Part shown: one piece after another, positions 1 to 9,758 of the stretch
How positions within the stretch are numbered: the stretch's first letter is position 1
Layout of the letters: every line of letters begins with the position of its first letter
DNA from: Pollutimonas sp963706785
GTDB taxonomy: Bacteria; Pseudomonadota; Gammaproteobacteria; Burkholderiales; Burkholderiaceae_B
Direction: 5' to 3'
DNA length: 64,000 nucleotides
Assembly: GCA_963706785.1 (NCBI GenBank)
Contig: CAVPNJ010000002.1
Location: forward strand, 744,001-808,000
Translations under genes and position numbers: made by a program
Notes under the pieces: generated by a model
The model's database searches: none
What the model saw: only the letters and a program-made list of their open reading frames with translations
What the model was told of the DNA's origin: nothing

Positions 1-895
1 CTGCTTGCATTACGTTCCATGCTGCTGGTCGCGCATCAAACCAGCTATCCGAAGTTGTATCGCGTGTGGAAGGTGACATTGAAGCGTCGCTGCCGAAGGC
101 AAAGGCCGCTGCGCCTTGCGCACCGGTTTTAGCTTGATCAATGATACGGCAATTTGGGATGGGATGCGCCTGCAGCATTGCCTGAAATTCGGCTCGGCGT
201 GCCGAATTGACCATGGGAACCAATACTTGTAGTTCGGGGTCTTGTTTAGCCAGTATTTGCACAGCTTGCAAAAGGCGTGGACCCAACAGTTTAATTTCCG
301 ATGCCCTGCTGCCGGGCATCAACGCTAATACACGAGCCTCGGCATTGACATTCAGGTAGCGGCGCGCGGCCGCACGATCCGGTTCCATAGGAATAAGCTC
401 GGCCAACGGATGGCCTACATACGTAACCGGAATGCCTTCTTTCTGATAAATCTGTTCTTCGAATGGGAATAGAACTAGCATATGCGACACGGCCTTGCGT
501 ATCTTGTGGATGCGTTCATAGCGCCAGGCCCATATTGAAGGCCCCACAAAATGCACCGTCGGTATGCCGGCTTGTTTCAATTGTTGCTCAAGGCGCAAGT
601 TGAAATCGGGTGCATCGACGCCCACAAACACATCGGGGCGCTGTGCAAGCCAGTGCTTTTTTACGTTGGAATAAGTCGATAGCAGGCTGGGAAGGCGCTT
701 AAGCGCGTCGACATAACCAAAAACAGTTAGCGCATCCATAGAGTGCAAGGTCTGGAACCCTTGTCGGGCCATGGCCGGCCCCCCTATGCCCTCGTAGTGG
801 CTGTCATCAGTGTGGCGTTTGATGCCTTGTATGACTCTGGCAGCGAGCAAATCGCCTGAAGGCTCGCCCGCCACCATGCCAACATGTAAAGTCAT
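1..895 (-). CDS. lpxB: Lipid-A-disaccharide synthase, 3' part outside window
   Basis: Joins UDP-2,3-diacylglucosamine to lipid X to make the lipid A disaccharide at the inner face of the cytoplasmic membrane. The frame is open for 298 codons from the ATG at 895-893 to the window edge. Visible family landmarks are MVAGEPSGD (residues 7-15), GVDAPDFNLRLE (92-103), GPSIWAWR (118-125), YVGHPLAE (159-166) and LMPGSRASEI (192-201). The ATG overlaps the lpxA stop (ATGA), so the two genes are translationally coupled at the end of the lpxD-fabZ-lpxA-lpxB run. Residues about 256-289 form a low-complexity Ala/Ser/Thr-rich stretch before the WNVMQA segment. I do not expect this from the E. coli enzyme, and it may be a lineage-specific loop. 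The C-terminal glycosyltransferase part is missing only because the window ends. Confidence 0.95.
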   Translation of the reverse strand, partial: MTLHVGMVAGEPSGDLLAARVIQGIKRHTDDSHYEGIGGPAMARQGFQTLHSMDALTVFGYVDALKRLPSLLSTYSNVKKHWLAQRPDVFVGVDAPDFNLRLEQQLKQAGIPTVHFVGPSIWAWRYERIHKIRKAVSHMLVLFPFEEQIYQKEGIPVTYVGHPLAELIPMEPDRAAARRYLNVNAEARVLALMPGSRASEIKLLGPRLLQAVQILAKQDPELQVLVPMVNSARRAEFQAMLQAHPIPNCRIIDQAKTGAQGAAAFAFGSDASMSPSTRDTTSDSWFDARPAAWNVMQA

Positions 896-1686
896 GATCG
901 CGCAATGCCGCGGGTAGAGGCTGCAAGGAAATCTATCATTACCTGTAACGGTTCGTGGGCTAGCGGCCTTTGTTGCTGCAAGGCTTGCATTTGCTCGCAC
1001 GCTTCTTCAACTTTGAGCTTGCGTCGGTACAATAACTTATACGCTTCTTTCAGGGCCGCAATTGCCTCTGGGCTAAAGCCGCGCCGATTAAGCCCTTCGG
1101 AGTTTATGCCGACGGGCCGAAATGGATCTCCGGCGCCAAGAAGAAATGGAGGCGTATCCTGGCGAAGCGTGCTGGTACCGCCCACCATGGTGTGCGCACC
1201 GATCCGTACGTATTGATGTACGGCGCACAAGCCGCCAAGGATTGCCCAGTCGTCAATATGAACGTGGCCGCCAAGTTGGACACCATTCGCAATCACGGTA
1301 TGGCTACCGATCTGGCAGTCGTGCGCGATGTGTGCATAGGCCATGATCCAGTTGTCATCGGCTACACGAGTAACGCCTACGTCTTGTGCAGTACCCGTAT
1401 TAAGGGTTACATACTCACGTATCGTGTTGTTGTCGCCGATCTCGAGACGGGTAGGTTCTCCACAATATTTTTTATCTTGTGGCATGCCGCCAATTGAACA
1501 AAATCGATAGAAATTGTTGTTGGCGCCGATAGTGGTGTAACCGTCGACAATGCAGTGAGGTCCGATGATGGTGCCAGCACCTATGCTGACGTTTTCGCCG
1601 ATGACGCTATAAGGGCCAACACTGACATCGTCAGCAATTCGGGCTCCGTCCGCGATTACGGCCGTAGGATGAATAAGGCTCGCCAT
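892..1686 (-). CDS. lpxA: UDP-N-acetylglucosamine acyltransferase
   Basis: First step of lipid A synthesis: transfers 3-hydroxyacyl from ACP to the 3-OH of UDP-GlcNAc in the cytosol. The 264-residue length is normal. The N-terminal two thirds is a left-handed beta-helix of hexapeptide repeats (for example IHPTAVIADGARIADDVSVG), with the expected catalytic-His region AYAHIAHDCQIG and the GGHVHIDD segment. The C-terminal part is helical (GLNRRGF onward). I chose the start at 1686, reading MASLIHPTAV, because the family begins there; a possible extension to 1716 only adds ten residues lying over the fabZ end. It starts 2 bases after the fabZ stop and overlaps lpxB by 4 bases. Confidence 0.97.
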   Translation of the reverse strand: MASLIHPTAVIADGARIADDVSVGPYSVIGENVSIGAGTIIGPHCIVDGYTTIGANNNFYRFCSIGGMPQDKKYCGEPTRLEIGDNNTIREYVTLNTGTAQDVGVTRVADDNWIMAYAHIAHDCQIGSHTVIANGVQLGGHVHIDDWAILGGLCAVHQYVRIGAHTMVGGTSTLRQDTPPFLLGAGDPFRPVGINSEGLNRRGFSPEAIAALKEAYKLLYRRKLKVEEACEQMQALQQQRPLAHEPLQVMIDFLAASTRGIARS

Positions 1687-1688
1687 TG

Positions 1689-2138
1689 CTAATCTTCCAA
1701 AACACGAATTGCACACATGATTTTAGCTGAGGCGACTAGGTGGCCGTCGACTGTTGCCGTGGCGTGGTATCGACAGATGGATCGGCTGATTCGGTCGGCA
1801 ATGACCTCTAGGCGCAGTTGGTCGCCTGGCACGACCGGCCGGCGAAAGCGCGCGTCGTCGATGCCGACCAGGTAGTACGCCATTTTCTTGTCGGCGGGCT
1901 TTACGTCATTGTCTTCGAATGAAAACAGGGCCGCCGCCTGTGCCAGGGCTTCAATGATGAGCACTCCGGGCATGACCGGATGATGGGGAAAATGACCTGT
2001 AAAAAAGGGTTCGTTCATCGACACGTTTTTAATGGCCACTATGCTCTTGCCGGGTACCATTTCAATGACACGGTCAACCAACAGCATCGGAAAGCGATGC
2101 GGCAAGCGCTCCATGATTTGTTTTATGTCGAGTTCCAT
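1689..2138 (-). CDS. fabZ: 3-hydroxyacyl-ACP dehydratase FabZ
   Basis: Dehydrates 3-hydroxyacyl-ACP to trans-2-enoyl-ACP in type II fatty acid elongation, and competes with LpxA and LpxD for hydroxyacyl-ACP. The 149-residue hotdog-fold protein starts MELDIKQIMERLPHRFPML and contains FTGHFPHHPVMPGV (catalytic His) followed by IIEALAQ (catalytic Glu). It lies between lpxD (48 bases upstream) and lpxA (2 bases downstream), the usual order. The intact frame contrasts with the broken lpxD next to it. Confidence 0.97.
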   Translation of the reverse strand: MELDIKQIMERLPHRFPMLLVDRVIEMVPGKSIVAIKNVSMNEPFFTGHFPHHPVMPGVLIIEALAQAAALFSFEDNDVKPADKKMAYYLVGIDDARFRRPVVPGDQLRLEVIADRISRSICRYHATATVDGHLVASAKIMCAIRVLED

Positions 2139-2186
2139 CTTAGATATATCCTGCGTGCTTGAATCGTACGAAGTACGACTTCATGG

Positions 2187-3284
2187 TTATTTTGCGTTTT
2201 TTTCGAGGGCCATCAAACGGCGCCGAAACTGGGCTAGTTGTGACAACACTGCGGCGTTGCGCTGCCATTGGCTGTGCTCCGCGTACGGGAACACACCGGT
2301 ATAGTGCCCAGGCTTGCTGATATTCGAGGTAATCGCGGTGCCGCCCGATACGTGGACGTCATCGGCCGAGTACAAGATGACCCGACAGCATCGCTGCGCC
2401 CGCTATGGTACACCGTCGGCCTATGGTGGTAGAGCCGGCCATGCCGACGCACGCCGCCATGGCTGTGTGATCCCCGATTCGTGTGTTATGACCTATCATG
2501 ATCTGGTTATCGAGCTTTACGCCATTTCCCAATACCGTATTCTCGAGGGCTCCGCGATCGATCGTCGTATTGGCACCGATTTCTACATCGTCGCCAATCA
2601 GCACACCGCCAATCTGGGCGATTTTCGCCCAGGCACCGGGCTTCTTTATGAGGATCAGGAGCAAAACCAAACCCGTCGGCACCCAAGACTACACCTGAAT
2701 GGAAAATGGCCCGATTGCCGACCGATACGTTGTGATAAAGGGTCACGCGTGCGTGCAACAGACAGTCTTGGCCCAGTACGGAATTCACACCGATAGTGCA
2801 ATGCGGGCCCAAACGGGTACCCTGGCCTATGGATGCGCCGTCTTCAATCACGCAATAAGGTCCAATGCTCGCACCTGGCGCGATATGGGCCGACGCCGCG
2901 ACGATGGCCGTGGCATGAATACCGGTTTCCAGCCGATCGATCCGGTGTCGGTCGAACCACTGCGCGAGCAAGGCAAACATTAGGTATGGTTCGCTGCATA
3001 GCACAACATGGTAGGTGTAGCTGCCCGGTTCGAGGGTATCGTACGCTGCCTTGGTCATAATCGACAGCAGCCGCCTTGCATTCGAGCAGCTGATCCCGCA
3101 GCTTGGGATTCGAGAGGAAGCTTATTTCTGCCGGACCTGCGGAAACCAAAGACCCAATGCCCCTAATTCGGGGCATTGAATTGGTGCTGGGGTTTACCGG
3201 TATGCAATCCAGGCCGATGGTGTTTGCTTCGGCCAATAATTCATGCAGTGTTGGCGCCTGTTCAGGAGCTAGCAATACCGGCAT
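2187..3284 (-). CDS. lpxD: UDP-3-O-acyl-glucosamine N-acyltransferase, three frameshifts
   Basis: Third enzyme of lipid A synthesis: adds the second hydroxyacyl chain to UDP-3-O-acyl-GlcN. The locus reads as one LpxD only after three frame changes. The N-terminal part is MPVLLAPEQAPTLHELL up to CKAAAV. It continues in another frame as MTKAAYDTLEPG through hexapeptide repeats to GADGFGFAPDPHKEA, in a third frame as GAWAKIAQIGGVLIGDDVEI to GHLVL, and in a fourth as ADDVHVSGGTAITSN to the stop. Each junction needs one base removed, near 3063, within GGG at 2638-2640, and near 2366. Domain order and total length are otherwise normal. A sequence error is more likely than a true pseudogene, because the gene is normally essential and sits in an intact pathway cluster. 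Start at 3284, 5 bases after the skp stop. Confidence 0.9.
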
Positions 3285-3289
3285 TGATA

Positions 3290-3844
3290 TTAGCCACCCA
3301 AAGCTTTCATCACCTGATCGGTAATGTCGACTCTAGGGCTGACGGTTACCGCGTCTTGAACGATCAAGTCGTAGTTCTGCTGTTCAGCGATCTTTTTGAT
3401 AGCGGCATCGGCTTTTTCGACAATGCTGGAAAACTCTTCATTGCGACGGCGATTGAAGTCTTCCTGGAATTCGCGGCGTTTGCGCTGTAGATCGGAATCA
3501 AGGTCGGCCAATTGGCGTTGCCGTTTCACGCGATCGGACTCAGACAAGACCGGAGCGTCTTTGTCGAATTTCTGTGCCTGAGTACGCAAACTATTTGCGA
3601 GCTTCTGCAATTCGTCGTCACGGCGCTTGAATTCGGCTTCAATCTTGGCTTGTGCTGCCTTGGCAGGTTTGGAGTCCCGCAGAATACGCTCTGTGCTCAC
3701 GAAGCCAATTTTGGTTGACTGGGCGTAGACAGGTGCGGCCACCATGGCGCTGGCGCCCAGTGCTGCCGATAGAACCAAAGCACGATTACAACGGCTAATA
3801 CTATGGGCTAGAGCAGAAACTTTTAAAACTAATTGAGACTTCAT
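3290..3844 (-). CDS. skp: Periplasmic chaperone Skp/OmpH
   Basis: Periplasmic holdase that binds unfolded outer-membrane proteins on their way to the BamA complex. The 184-residue protein has a long signal peptide, hydrophobic from about residue 24 and probably cleaved after VYA before QSTKIGFV. This is followed by the highly charged coiled-coil arms (AAQAKIEAEFKRRDDELQKL onward) and the C-terminal beta-core (NYDLIVQDAVTVSPRVDITD). Start at 3844 is preferred over 3862 because it gives MKSQLVLKV with an AAGGTAG Shine-Dalgarno. It sits between bamA and lpxD, the classical order. Confidence 0.95.
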   Translation of the reverse strand: MKSQLVLKVSALAHSISRCNRALVLSAALGASAMVAAPVYAQSTKIGFVSTERILRDSKPAKAAQAKIEAEFKRRDDELQKLANSLRTQAQKFDKDAPVLSESDRVKRQRQLADLDSDLQRKRREFQEDFNRRRNEEFSSIVEKADAAIKKIAEQQNYDLIVQDAVTVSPRVDITDQVMKALGG

Positions 3845-3906
3845 GAAAAATCTACCTTGCAAAGTAGCAGAGATAAAAAAGCTATTGTGCCATTAATTGG
3901 CATGAA

Positions 3907-6251
3907 TCAGAAACCTGTACCGATTTGGAACTGGAAGGCTTGTTTGTCGTCACCTTCTTTCGCATTGAGGGCGCGCCCGTAAGATAGCTGCAGCGGTCCT
4001 AGAGGCGATTGCCAGGACAAACCGATACCGGCAGCGTATTTCCATCCGCAAGGATCTTCAGACTGGTTATTAATACCGCGGGCGCAAGTACCTCCGCTGG
4101 TATTGGCTACTTGTCCCGCATCGGTAAACAGGAACCATCGCAAAGTGCGGTCGCGCGTTGCGCCTGGGAACGGAAGGTATAACTGTACATTACCTACTAC
4201 CCGGCGTGATCCGCCGAGGTAATCATTGGTAAGCGTGTCACGCGGTCCTAAGGATGCACCTTCGTAACCGCGTACCGAACCGATACCGCCACCGTAGACA
4301 TTCTTGATGACTGGGAACGCCTTGTCACCATAGCTTTTGCCCCAGTCGGCCAAGGCGTTGAACGCCAAGGTGTAGGAACGTCCTAAAGGCAGATAATACT
4401 GCTGCTGCGCGCTTAACATGTAGTAGCGCAGATCCATGGTGGATACGTCACCGGACAGGCGTGTGTAGCTGCCTTTTGTCGGTGCGATGGCGCTGTCGCG
4501 CGTGTCTTTGGACCAACCCAGGTTAAAGATGACCGCGTTCGTCGATTCGCCGTATTCCTTGACGAAATCTTGGTAAGCCTGCGGCGTCGTCAAAAGGTTC
4601 AGCTTGCTAAGCTTGTTGTGCTCGAACGTCACCCCGGTGAACACGCGGTCAGTTTCAGATATTGGTACACCGAAATTCAGGCCAGCGCCAGAGGCGGTGA
4701 CTTCGTAGTCGCCGAAGCCATTGGCACTATCGTAAGGTGTGGTGCGGCGATAGTACAGCGATGTCGTCTTGCTGACGCCATCTTTGGTCCAGTAAGGATC
4801 GGTGTGCGAGAGGATGGCCGCCCGATTCGTCTTGCTGGTATTAACCTGCAAGGACAATGTATTGCCGCTGCCGAAAATATTGTCCTGGCTGATACCGGCC
4901 GACAAGATGACCTTGTCGGTTGAGCCGTAACCTACACCAAGATTAATCAGCCCGGTCGGCTTTTCTTTAACATCGACGTTTACGTCGACCTGATCTGGCG
5001 AACCGGCTACCGGTGCGGTGCTGACATTGACGTCATTGAAGTAGCCGAGGCGGTCGACGCGATCACGCGAGGACTTGATGCTTGCCGAATCGTACCAGGC
5101 AGCTTCCTGCTGGCGCATTTCGCGACGTATGACTTCGTCGCGAGTGCGCGTATTGCCGCCGATTTGAATTCGACGGACATACACACGACGGCCGGGATCT
5201 ACATAGAACGTAAGATCGGCCTCATGAGTTTCGCGATCAAGCACGGGATTTGGGTTCACGTTGGCGAACGCGTAACCCAAAGCTTCCTAGATAGTCCGAG
5301 ATGGCTTTTACCGTTGCGTTGGTCTTTGCCGCCGAGAAGGTTTCGCCAGCTTGCGATACTACTGAGAGGCTGAATTTTGTCCTCTAGTCCTAGTAGATCA
5401 CCTGCCAGCTTCACGCTGCGCAGTTTGTAAGGTTGGCCCTCGTTCACCGTAAGGGTAACGAAAATATCCCGCCGGTCCGGCGATATCGTCACCTGGGGCG
5501 GCTCTGACGAATACTCGAGATAGCCGCGGTCTAGGTAAAAGGACCGTAGACGTTCTGTGTCGCCCTCAAGCTTTTCCCGAGAATACTTATCGGTACCCGT
5601 ATACCACGTCATCATGCCGGAATCGGTGAGCTCCATCTCGTCCCGCAAAGTGCTTTCAGAGAACGCCTTGTTGCCAACTATATTTATTTGTTTAATCTTA
5701 GCTAGGTCGCCTTCGAAAATATCGAAGCTTACCCCTACCCGATTCCGAGGCAAGGGAGTGATAATCGGATTGATCTCGACCCCGTACTTGCCCTTGGAAA
5801 GATATTGCTGCTTAAGTTCAAATTCGGCGCGTTCCAGCATGGCTCGGTCAAACACACGGCCTTGGCCGAAACCGACTTGACTCAATGACTTCGTGATACT
5901 TGGGGCATCGAACTCGCGCATGCCGTTGAAACTTACCGAAGCAATCGTCGGCCTTTCTTGCACCGTGACGACCAATACATTATTGGCCGTGTCAATTTTC
6001 ACGTCACTGAAAAAGCCGGTGGCGTACAAACGCTGGATAGCTTCGCTTGCCTGAGTTTCAGTGAATTGCTCGCCAACTTTGACCGGCAGGTAGCTGAATA
6101 TTGTGCCCGCATCAACACGCTGAATCCCATTAACCTGGATATCCCGCACCACAAACGGTGAGAACGCATTTGCGAGGCTGGGAATAAGCAGGGCCGCCAG
6201 TAAAACCGGCATGGCGCGCTTGGCAAAGGTGAATTTCCGGCTAAACGACAT
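3907..6251 (-). CDS. bamA: Outer membrane assembly factor BamA, two frameshifts
   Basis: Omp85-family core of the BAM complex that inserts beta-barrels into the outer membrane. The N-terminal part has a signal peptide (SLANAFSPFVVRDIQV, cleavage after ANA) and POTRA domains. The C-terminal part resumes at LGYAFANVNPNPVLDRETHE, then carries POTRA 5, the 16-strand barrel with VRGYEG (loop 6) and a terminal FQFQIGTGF ending in aromatic Phe. The frame breaks twice: near 5357-5366, just before the QAGETFSAAKTN segment, and at the AAA run 5279-5281 before LGYAFANV. Each is repaired by removing one base. Total length is normal. It sits between rseP and skp. An essential gene with two breaks points to sequencing error. 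Confidence 0.93.
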
Positions 6252-6320
6252 CCTGGACGATCCTTGGGCGAATTAATGGTGGAAGATTGTAAGGCACAAA
6301 GCTTGTAAGATACAAAGCCT

Positions 6321-7655
6321 TCAACTAAATAGGCGTGAAAAATCATTGAAAAAAGCTAAACCCATGAGGCCAGCCAGCAGCCCTAGTCCGATGCGCTGGC
6401 CGTTTTCAAGCCATTTTTCTGGTACGGGCTTGCCTCGCACGGCCTCAAGCACGTAATACATAAGATGGCCGCCATCTAGCATGGGTATGGGTAGCAAATT
6501 CAAAACGCCGATACTAACACTGATCAACGCCAGGAAACCGATGTAAGCAGATAGTCCGAGACGTGCAGTTTGGCCAGCATAATCGGCAATAGTAACCGGG
6601 CCGCTGACATTGCGCAGGGAAACATCCCCCAGAACCATACGCCACATCATCTTCAAGGAAAACCAGGCTGTATCAATGGTGCGGAAAATGCCTTTTTCCA
6701 GACTGTCGAGAGCGCCATATCGGACTGTCACCATAGGAAAGTCGCCGCCGAGCATTACTCCGATACGGCCTACTTGCGCGCCATCTGGCGCAGCTTCGGC
6801 GCGAGGGGTAATGGTAAGTGTCAGGGGCACCGCATTGCGCAATACCGTGATTGGTAGAGGTTTGCCCGGATTTTTCTGAATCTCGGCGACCACCATGCCC
6901 GACGAGGGCTCTTTCAAGGATCCCAGAGCGACGACAATGTCGCCGTTTTGCAGTCCGGCCTGTTCTCCGGCGCCGCCCGGGCTTACCTGGTTGACCAGTG
7001 GCCTCGGCATTGCAAGGTTCAGGCCGGCCTCAGCCATAAGGTCGTTGCCGTCCGGTTCGATTGTGCCGGGAGCCAGCCGTAACAGGCGTTCTCTGGCCAG
7101 TCCCGAGGCGGTATCAACCTGCACACTGACTTCTCCGCCACTTGTCAATACATCTAGCAAGTACCAGCGGGCCTCACTCCAGGACTGAACTTTCTCTTGA
7201 TTTATCGCAGTTATACGGTCACCGGACTGGAAACCCGCTTGCGCTGCCATGGAGTTGGCCGGCGGTGCCGACAGAATAGCGGCCGGCTCGTTCGAGCCAA
7301 GAAGACCCAGAGCGGTGTACAACAATACCGCAAGAACAAGATTGGCTATTGGCCCTGCCAGCACAATGGCACTACGTTGCCATAAAGGTTTGCGATTAAA
7401 TGCCTCATTGGCTTGCGTGGCTGAAGCGTTGGGCGGAGGGTCGTCGAGCATTTTGACGTAGCCGCCCAACGGTATGGCTGATATGGCCCATTCGGTACCA
7501 TGGCGATCTACGCGACGGGCAAGCACCTTTCCAAACCCGACAGAGAAGCGCAGCACTCGCACCCCGCAACGGCGCGCCACCCAATAGTGGCCGAGCTCAT
7601 GAAAGGTAATCAACACCCCAAGGGCAACGGCAAAGGCGAGCAAGGTGAAGAGCAT
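6321..7655 (-). CDS. rseP: Site-2 intramembrane zinc protease RseP
   Basis: S2P-type protease of the inner membrane. In relatives it cleaves anti-sigma-E RseA and remnant signal peptides. It is 444 residues long, with the zinc motif HELGH at 19-23 inside the first membrane helix, two PDZ regions (around LGSNEPAAILSAPPANSMAA and VSPGGAGEQAGLQNGDIVVA), and the second metal motif LLPIPMLDGGH near residues 383-393 followed by terminal membrane segments. It lies 20 bases downstream of dxr and upstream of bamA, as in most Gram-negative bacteria. The frame is intact. Confidence 0.96.
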   Translation of the reverse strand: MLFTLLAFAVALGVLITFHELGHYWVARRCGVRVLRFSVGFGKVLARRVDRHGTEWAISAIPLGGYVKMLDDPPPNASATQANEAFNRKPLWQRSAIVLAGPIANLVLAVLLYTALGLLGSNEPAAILSAPPANSMAAQAGFQSGDRITAINQEKVQSWSEARWYLLDVLTSGGEVSVQVDTASGLARERLLRLAPGTIEPDGNDLMAEAGLNLAMPRPLVNQVSPGGAGEQAGLQNGDIVVALGSLKEPSSGMVVAEIQKNPGKPLPITVLRNAVPLTLTITPRAEAAPDGAQVGRIGVMLGGDFPMVTVRYGALDSLEKGIFRTIDTAWFSLKMMWRMVLGDVSLRNVSGPVTIADYAGQTARLGLSAYIGFLALISVSIGVLNLLPIPMLDGGHLMYYVLEAVRGKPVPEKWLENGQRIGLGLLAGLMGLAFFNDFSRLFS

Positions 7656-7675
7656 GAAATTCCTGAAAAAACCGC

Positions 7676-8883
7676 TCAGAGCCTTTGGAGAAGGCAGAGT
7701 TCCGAAGCAATGCGTCGGGTATGGGCGTCGAGCGCCAGCACATCATCGAGCGTATCAAGGCCCGAAGCCGGCATACCTGTGATTCGATCAAGACAGGATT
7801 CGATGACACGCGCTATTTCAGTATAGCGAATTTGCTGTTTTAAAAAACAGTCCACTGCAATCTCATTAGCTGCGTTCAAGGCGACGCATGCTGCCTGGCT
7901 GGTTCCCAGTGCTTCAAAGGAGAGTCGCAAACAGGGGAAGCGCTCAAAGTCAGGTTCTTCGAAGTCCAGCCGTCCCAACGCGGTAAGAGCGAGCAGTCCT
8001 ACACCGCTATCGATACGCTCGGGAAATCCCAAGCCGTACGCTATGGGAGTACGCATATCGGGCTGCCCTAATTGAGCCAAAATTGATCCGTCTTCGTATT
8101 CGACCATCGAGTGGACCATACTTTGCGGGTGTATGACGACCTGAATTCGGCTGACGGGCATTGCAAAAAGCCAATGCGCTTCGATGACTTCAAGACCCTT
8201 GTTCAGCATGGTCGCCGAATCGACCGAAATCTTTGCGTCCCATGCTCCAGTTAGGATGAGCGCAGGCTTGGTCGGGAGTAACGCCGGCCAGTTGATCCAG
8301 GGCCGTGGTGCGAAAAGGCCCTCCCGACGCGGTTAGCAACAGGCGTCGAACCCCTTTGGCAGGAGTTGTCGGCGCCGTCGCTCGTCCCGTCGTGAGGCAT
8401 GCATTGGAAAATCGCGTTGTGTTCGCTATCAATGGGCAAGAGCTCGGCCCCGCTTTCGCGTACCGCCTGCATAAATAGGCCCCCGGCTGCTACCAAGGCC
8501 TCTTTGTTGGCAAGCAAGACCCGTTTACCAGCCTTAGCCGCAGCAAGAGCGGCGGGCAATCCTGCTGCTCCGACTATTGCTGCCATTACCGTCGTAACGG
8601 GTGCCTCGGCTGCCGTGTCGGCTAAGGCTTGTTGCCCTACCCTGATCTCGGGAACTGCCGCTGGCCCGGCCCAGGCCTGCAAAAATCGGACGCGGGCGGC
8701 ATCGTTCGGCACGATTACCACCTTGGCGCCAGTTTCCCGAGCCTGCACCGCTAATCTTTCGATGCGGCTGAACGCGCTGAGAGCATAGATGGAAATGGTT
8801 TCACGGTGTCTGGATATGACGTCCAGTGTATTTTCACCGATCGAGCCAGTAGAACCCAGAACGCATACCTGTTGTACCTTCAT
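7676..8883 (-). CDS. dxr: 1-deoxy-D-xylulose 5-phosphate reductoisomerase, two frameshifts
   Basis: Second enzyme of the MEP isoprenoid pathway: converts DXP to MEP with NADPH. The N-terminal frame holds the nucleotide motif GSTGSIGENTLDVI and LLANKEALVAAG, ending in SEHNAIFQC. The middle piece continues in another frame as PAKGVRRLLLTASGGPFR to HPNWSMGRK, and the C-terminal piece in a third frame as ISVDSATMLNKGLEVIEA onward. The breaks lie near 8386-8388 (CCC run) and near 8231, and each is repaired by dropping one base. The start is the ATG at 8883, whose A is shared with the cdsA stop (TGATG); an in-frame TTG lies one codon upstream. Two breaks in an essential gene fit sequence error. Confidence 0.92.
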
Positions 8884-9744
8884 CAAAGCCAGACTCCGGT
8901 CAGTAGTAATGCGATCGGAGCCACGGGCAATAGCGCATCGATGCGATCATAGACGCCTCCATGACCGGGCAGCAATTGGCTCGAATCCTTTACACCGGCA
9001 CGACGTTTCAGTAAAGACTCAAACAGGTCGCCGACGATAGAAATGGCGGCAAGGAAAACAGCTAAGGCCAGCACCAGCCACCATGGCCATTGCTCTGACA
9101 GGACGGCGCCAAAACTACCAGGCCAGTATGCCGTTGCAAGAATCCATACGGCAGCGCCCAAGTACGCCGCCCATAGCACCTTCCCAAGTCTTTCCCGGAC
9201 TTACTTTAGGCGCGAGCTTATGCTTGCCGATTGCCTTGCCCGTAAAGTAGGCAGCGATATCGGCGATCCAGATAAGCGCCAGCAGGGAAACCAGGAACCA
9301 CGCGCCACGCGTCAGGAACAGTTGTACCAACGCAGCCCACACTGCAGCAATTGCAAGAACACCGAATATGCTCAACCAGCTTCCGCCCGAGCGCTTTGAG
9401 GCATGGCCTTGGAATACCATGCCGGAAGCCATGAATATCCACAGAAGAGCCACCACGGGAAGCAGTCCGTGATTGATAAAAGATTGAAGCTGAAGAGACC
9501 ACTGAGCGGGGTTTGGCGCCAACCACTGGTATGCCACCGCCGATAGACCGACTGCCAACAAAATGGCGAGCGTGACTGGGGCTGAAGTAGGTTGACTGGG
9601 CCAGGTAAGCCGAAGCCATTCCCACAAAGCGCAGGCTGCGAGGATGGTCAGCAGCACAACAAGCGGCCATGGGCCAGGCGCAAGCAACGTTCCCAGCAAT
9701 ACAGCAAGCAATACAATCGCCGTAATGACGCGTTGCTTCAACAT
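8883..9744 (-). CDS. cdsA: Phosphatidate cytidylyltransferase, one frameshift
   Basis: Makes CDP-diacylglycerol from phosphatidic acid and CTP in the cytoplasmic membrane. Several hydrophobic helices start at MLKQRVITAIVLLAVLLG. The segment ADIAAYFTGKAIGKHKLAPK and VSPGKTWEGA are typical, and the C-terminal signature SLLKRRAGVKDSSQLLPGHG with YDRIDAL is present, but in a different frame. The frame changes within the CCC at 9157-9159 (GGG on the coding strand); removing one G joins GGVLG to AAVWILATAYW. The start at 9744 has a GGGAG Shine-Dalgarno, and the longer frame upstream runs into uppS. Confidence 0.93.
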
Positions 9745-9758
9745 AGGAACTCCCGTGT

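Noticed and set aside
2187..9744. Programmed frameshifting as explanation of the broken genes
   Set aside because: No slippery heptamer with a downstream pseudoknot is seen at the sites, nine separate sites in five genes would be needed, and relatives encode these proteins in one frame.
2187..9744. Pseudogenisation or reductive genome decay of an endosymbiont
   Set aside because: Breaks are all single extra bases in otherwise perfectly conserved essential genes. Neighbouring genes are intact, and accessory functions such as PHA synthesis and efflux are retained.
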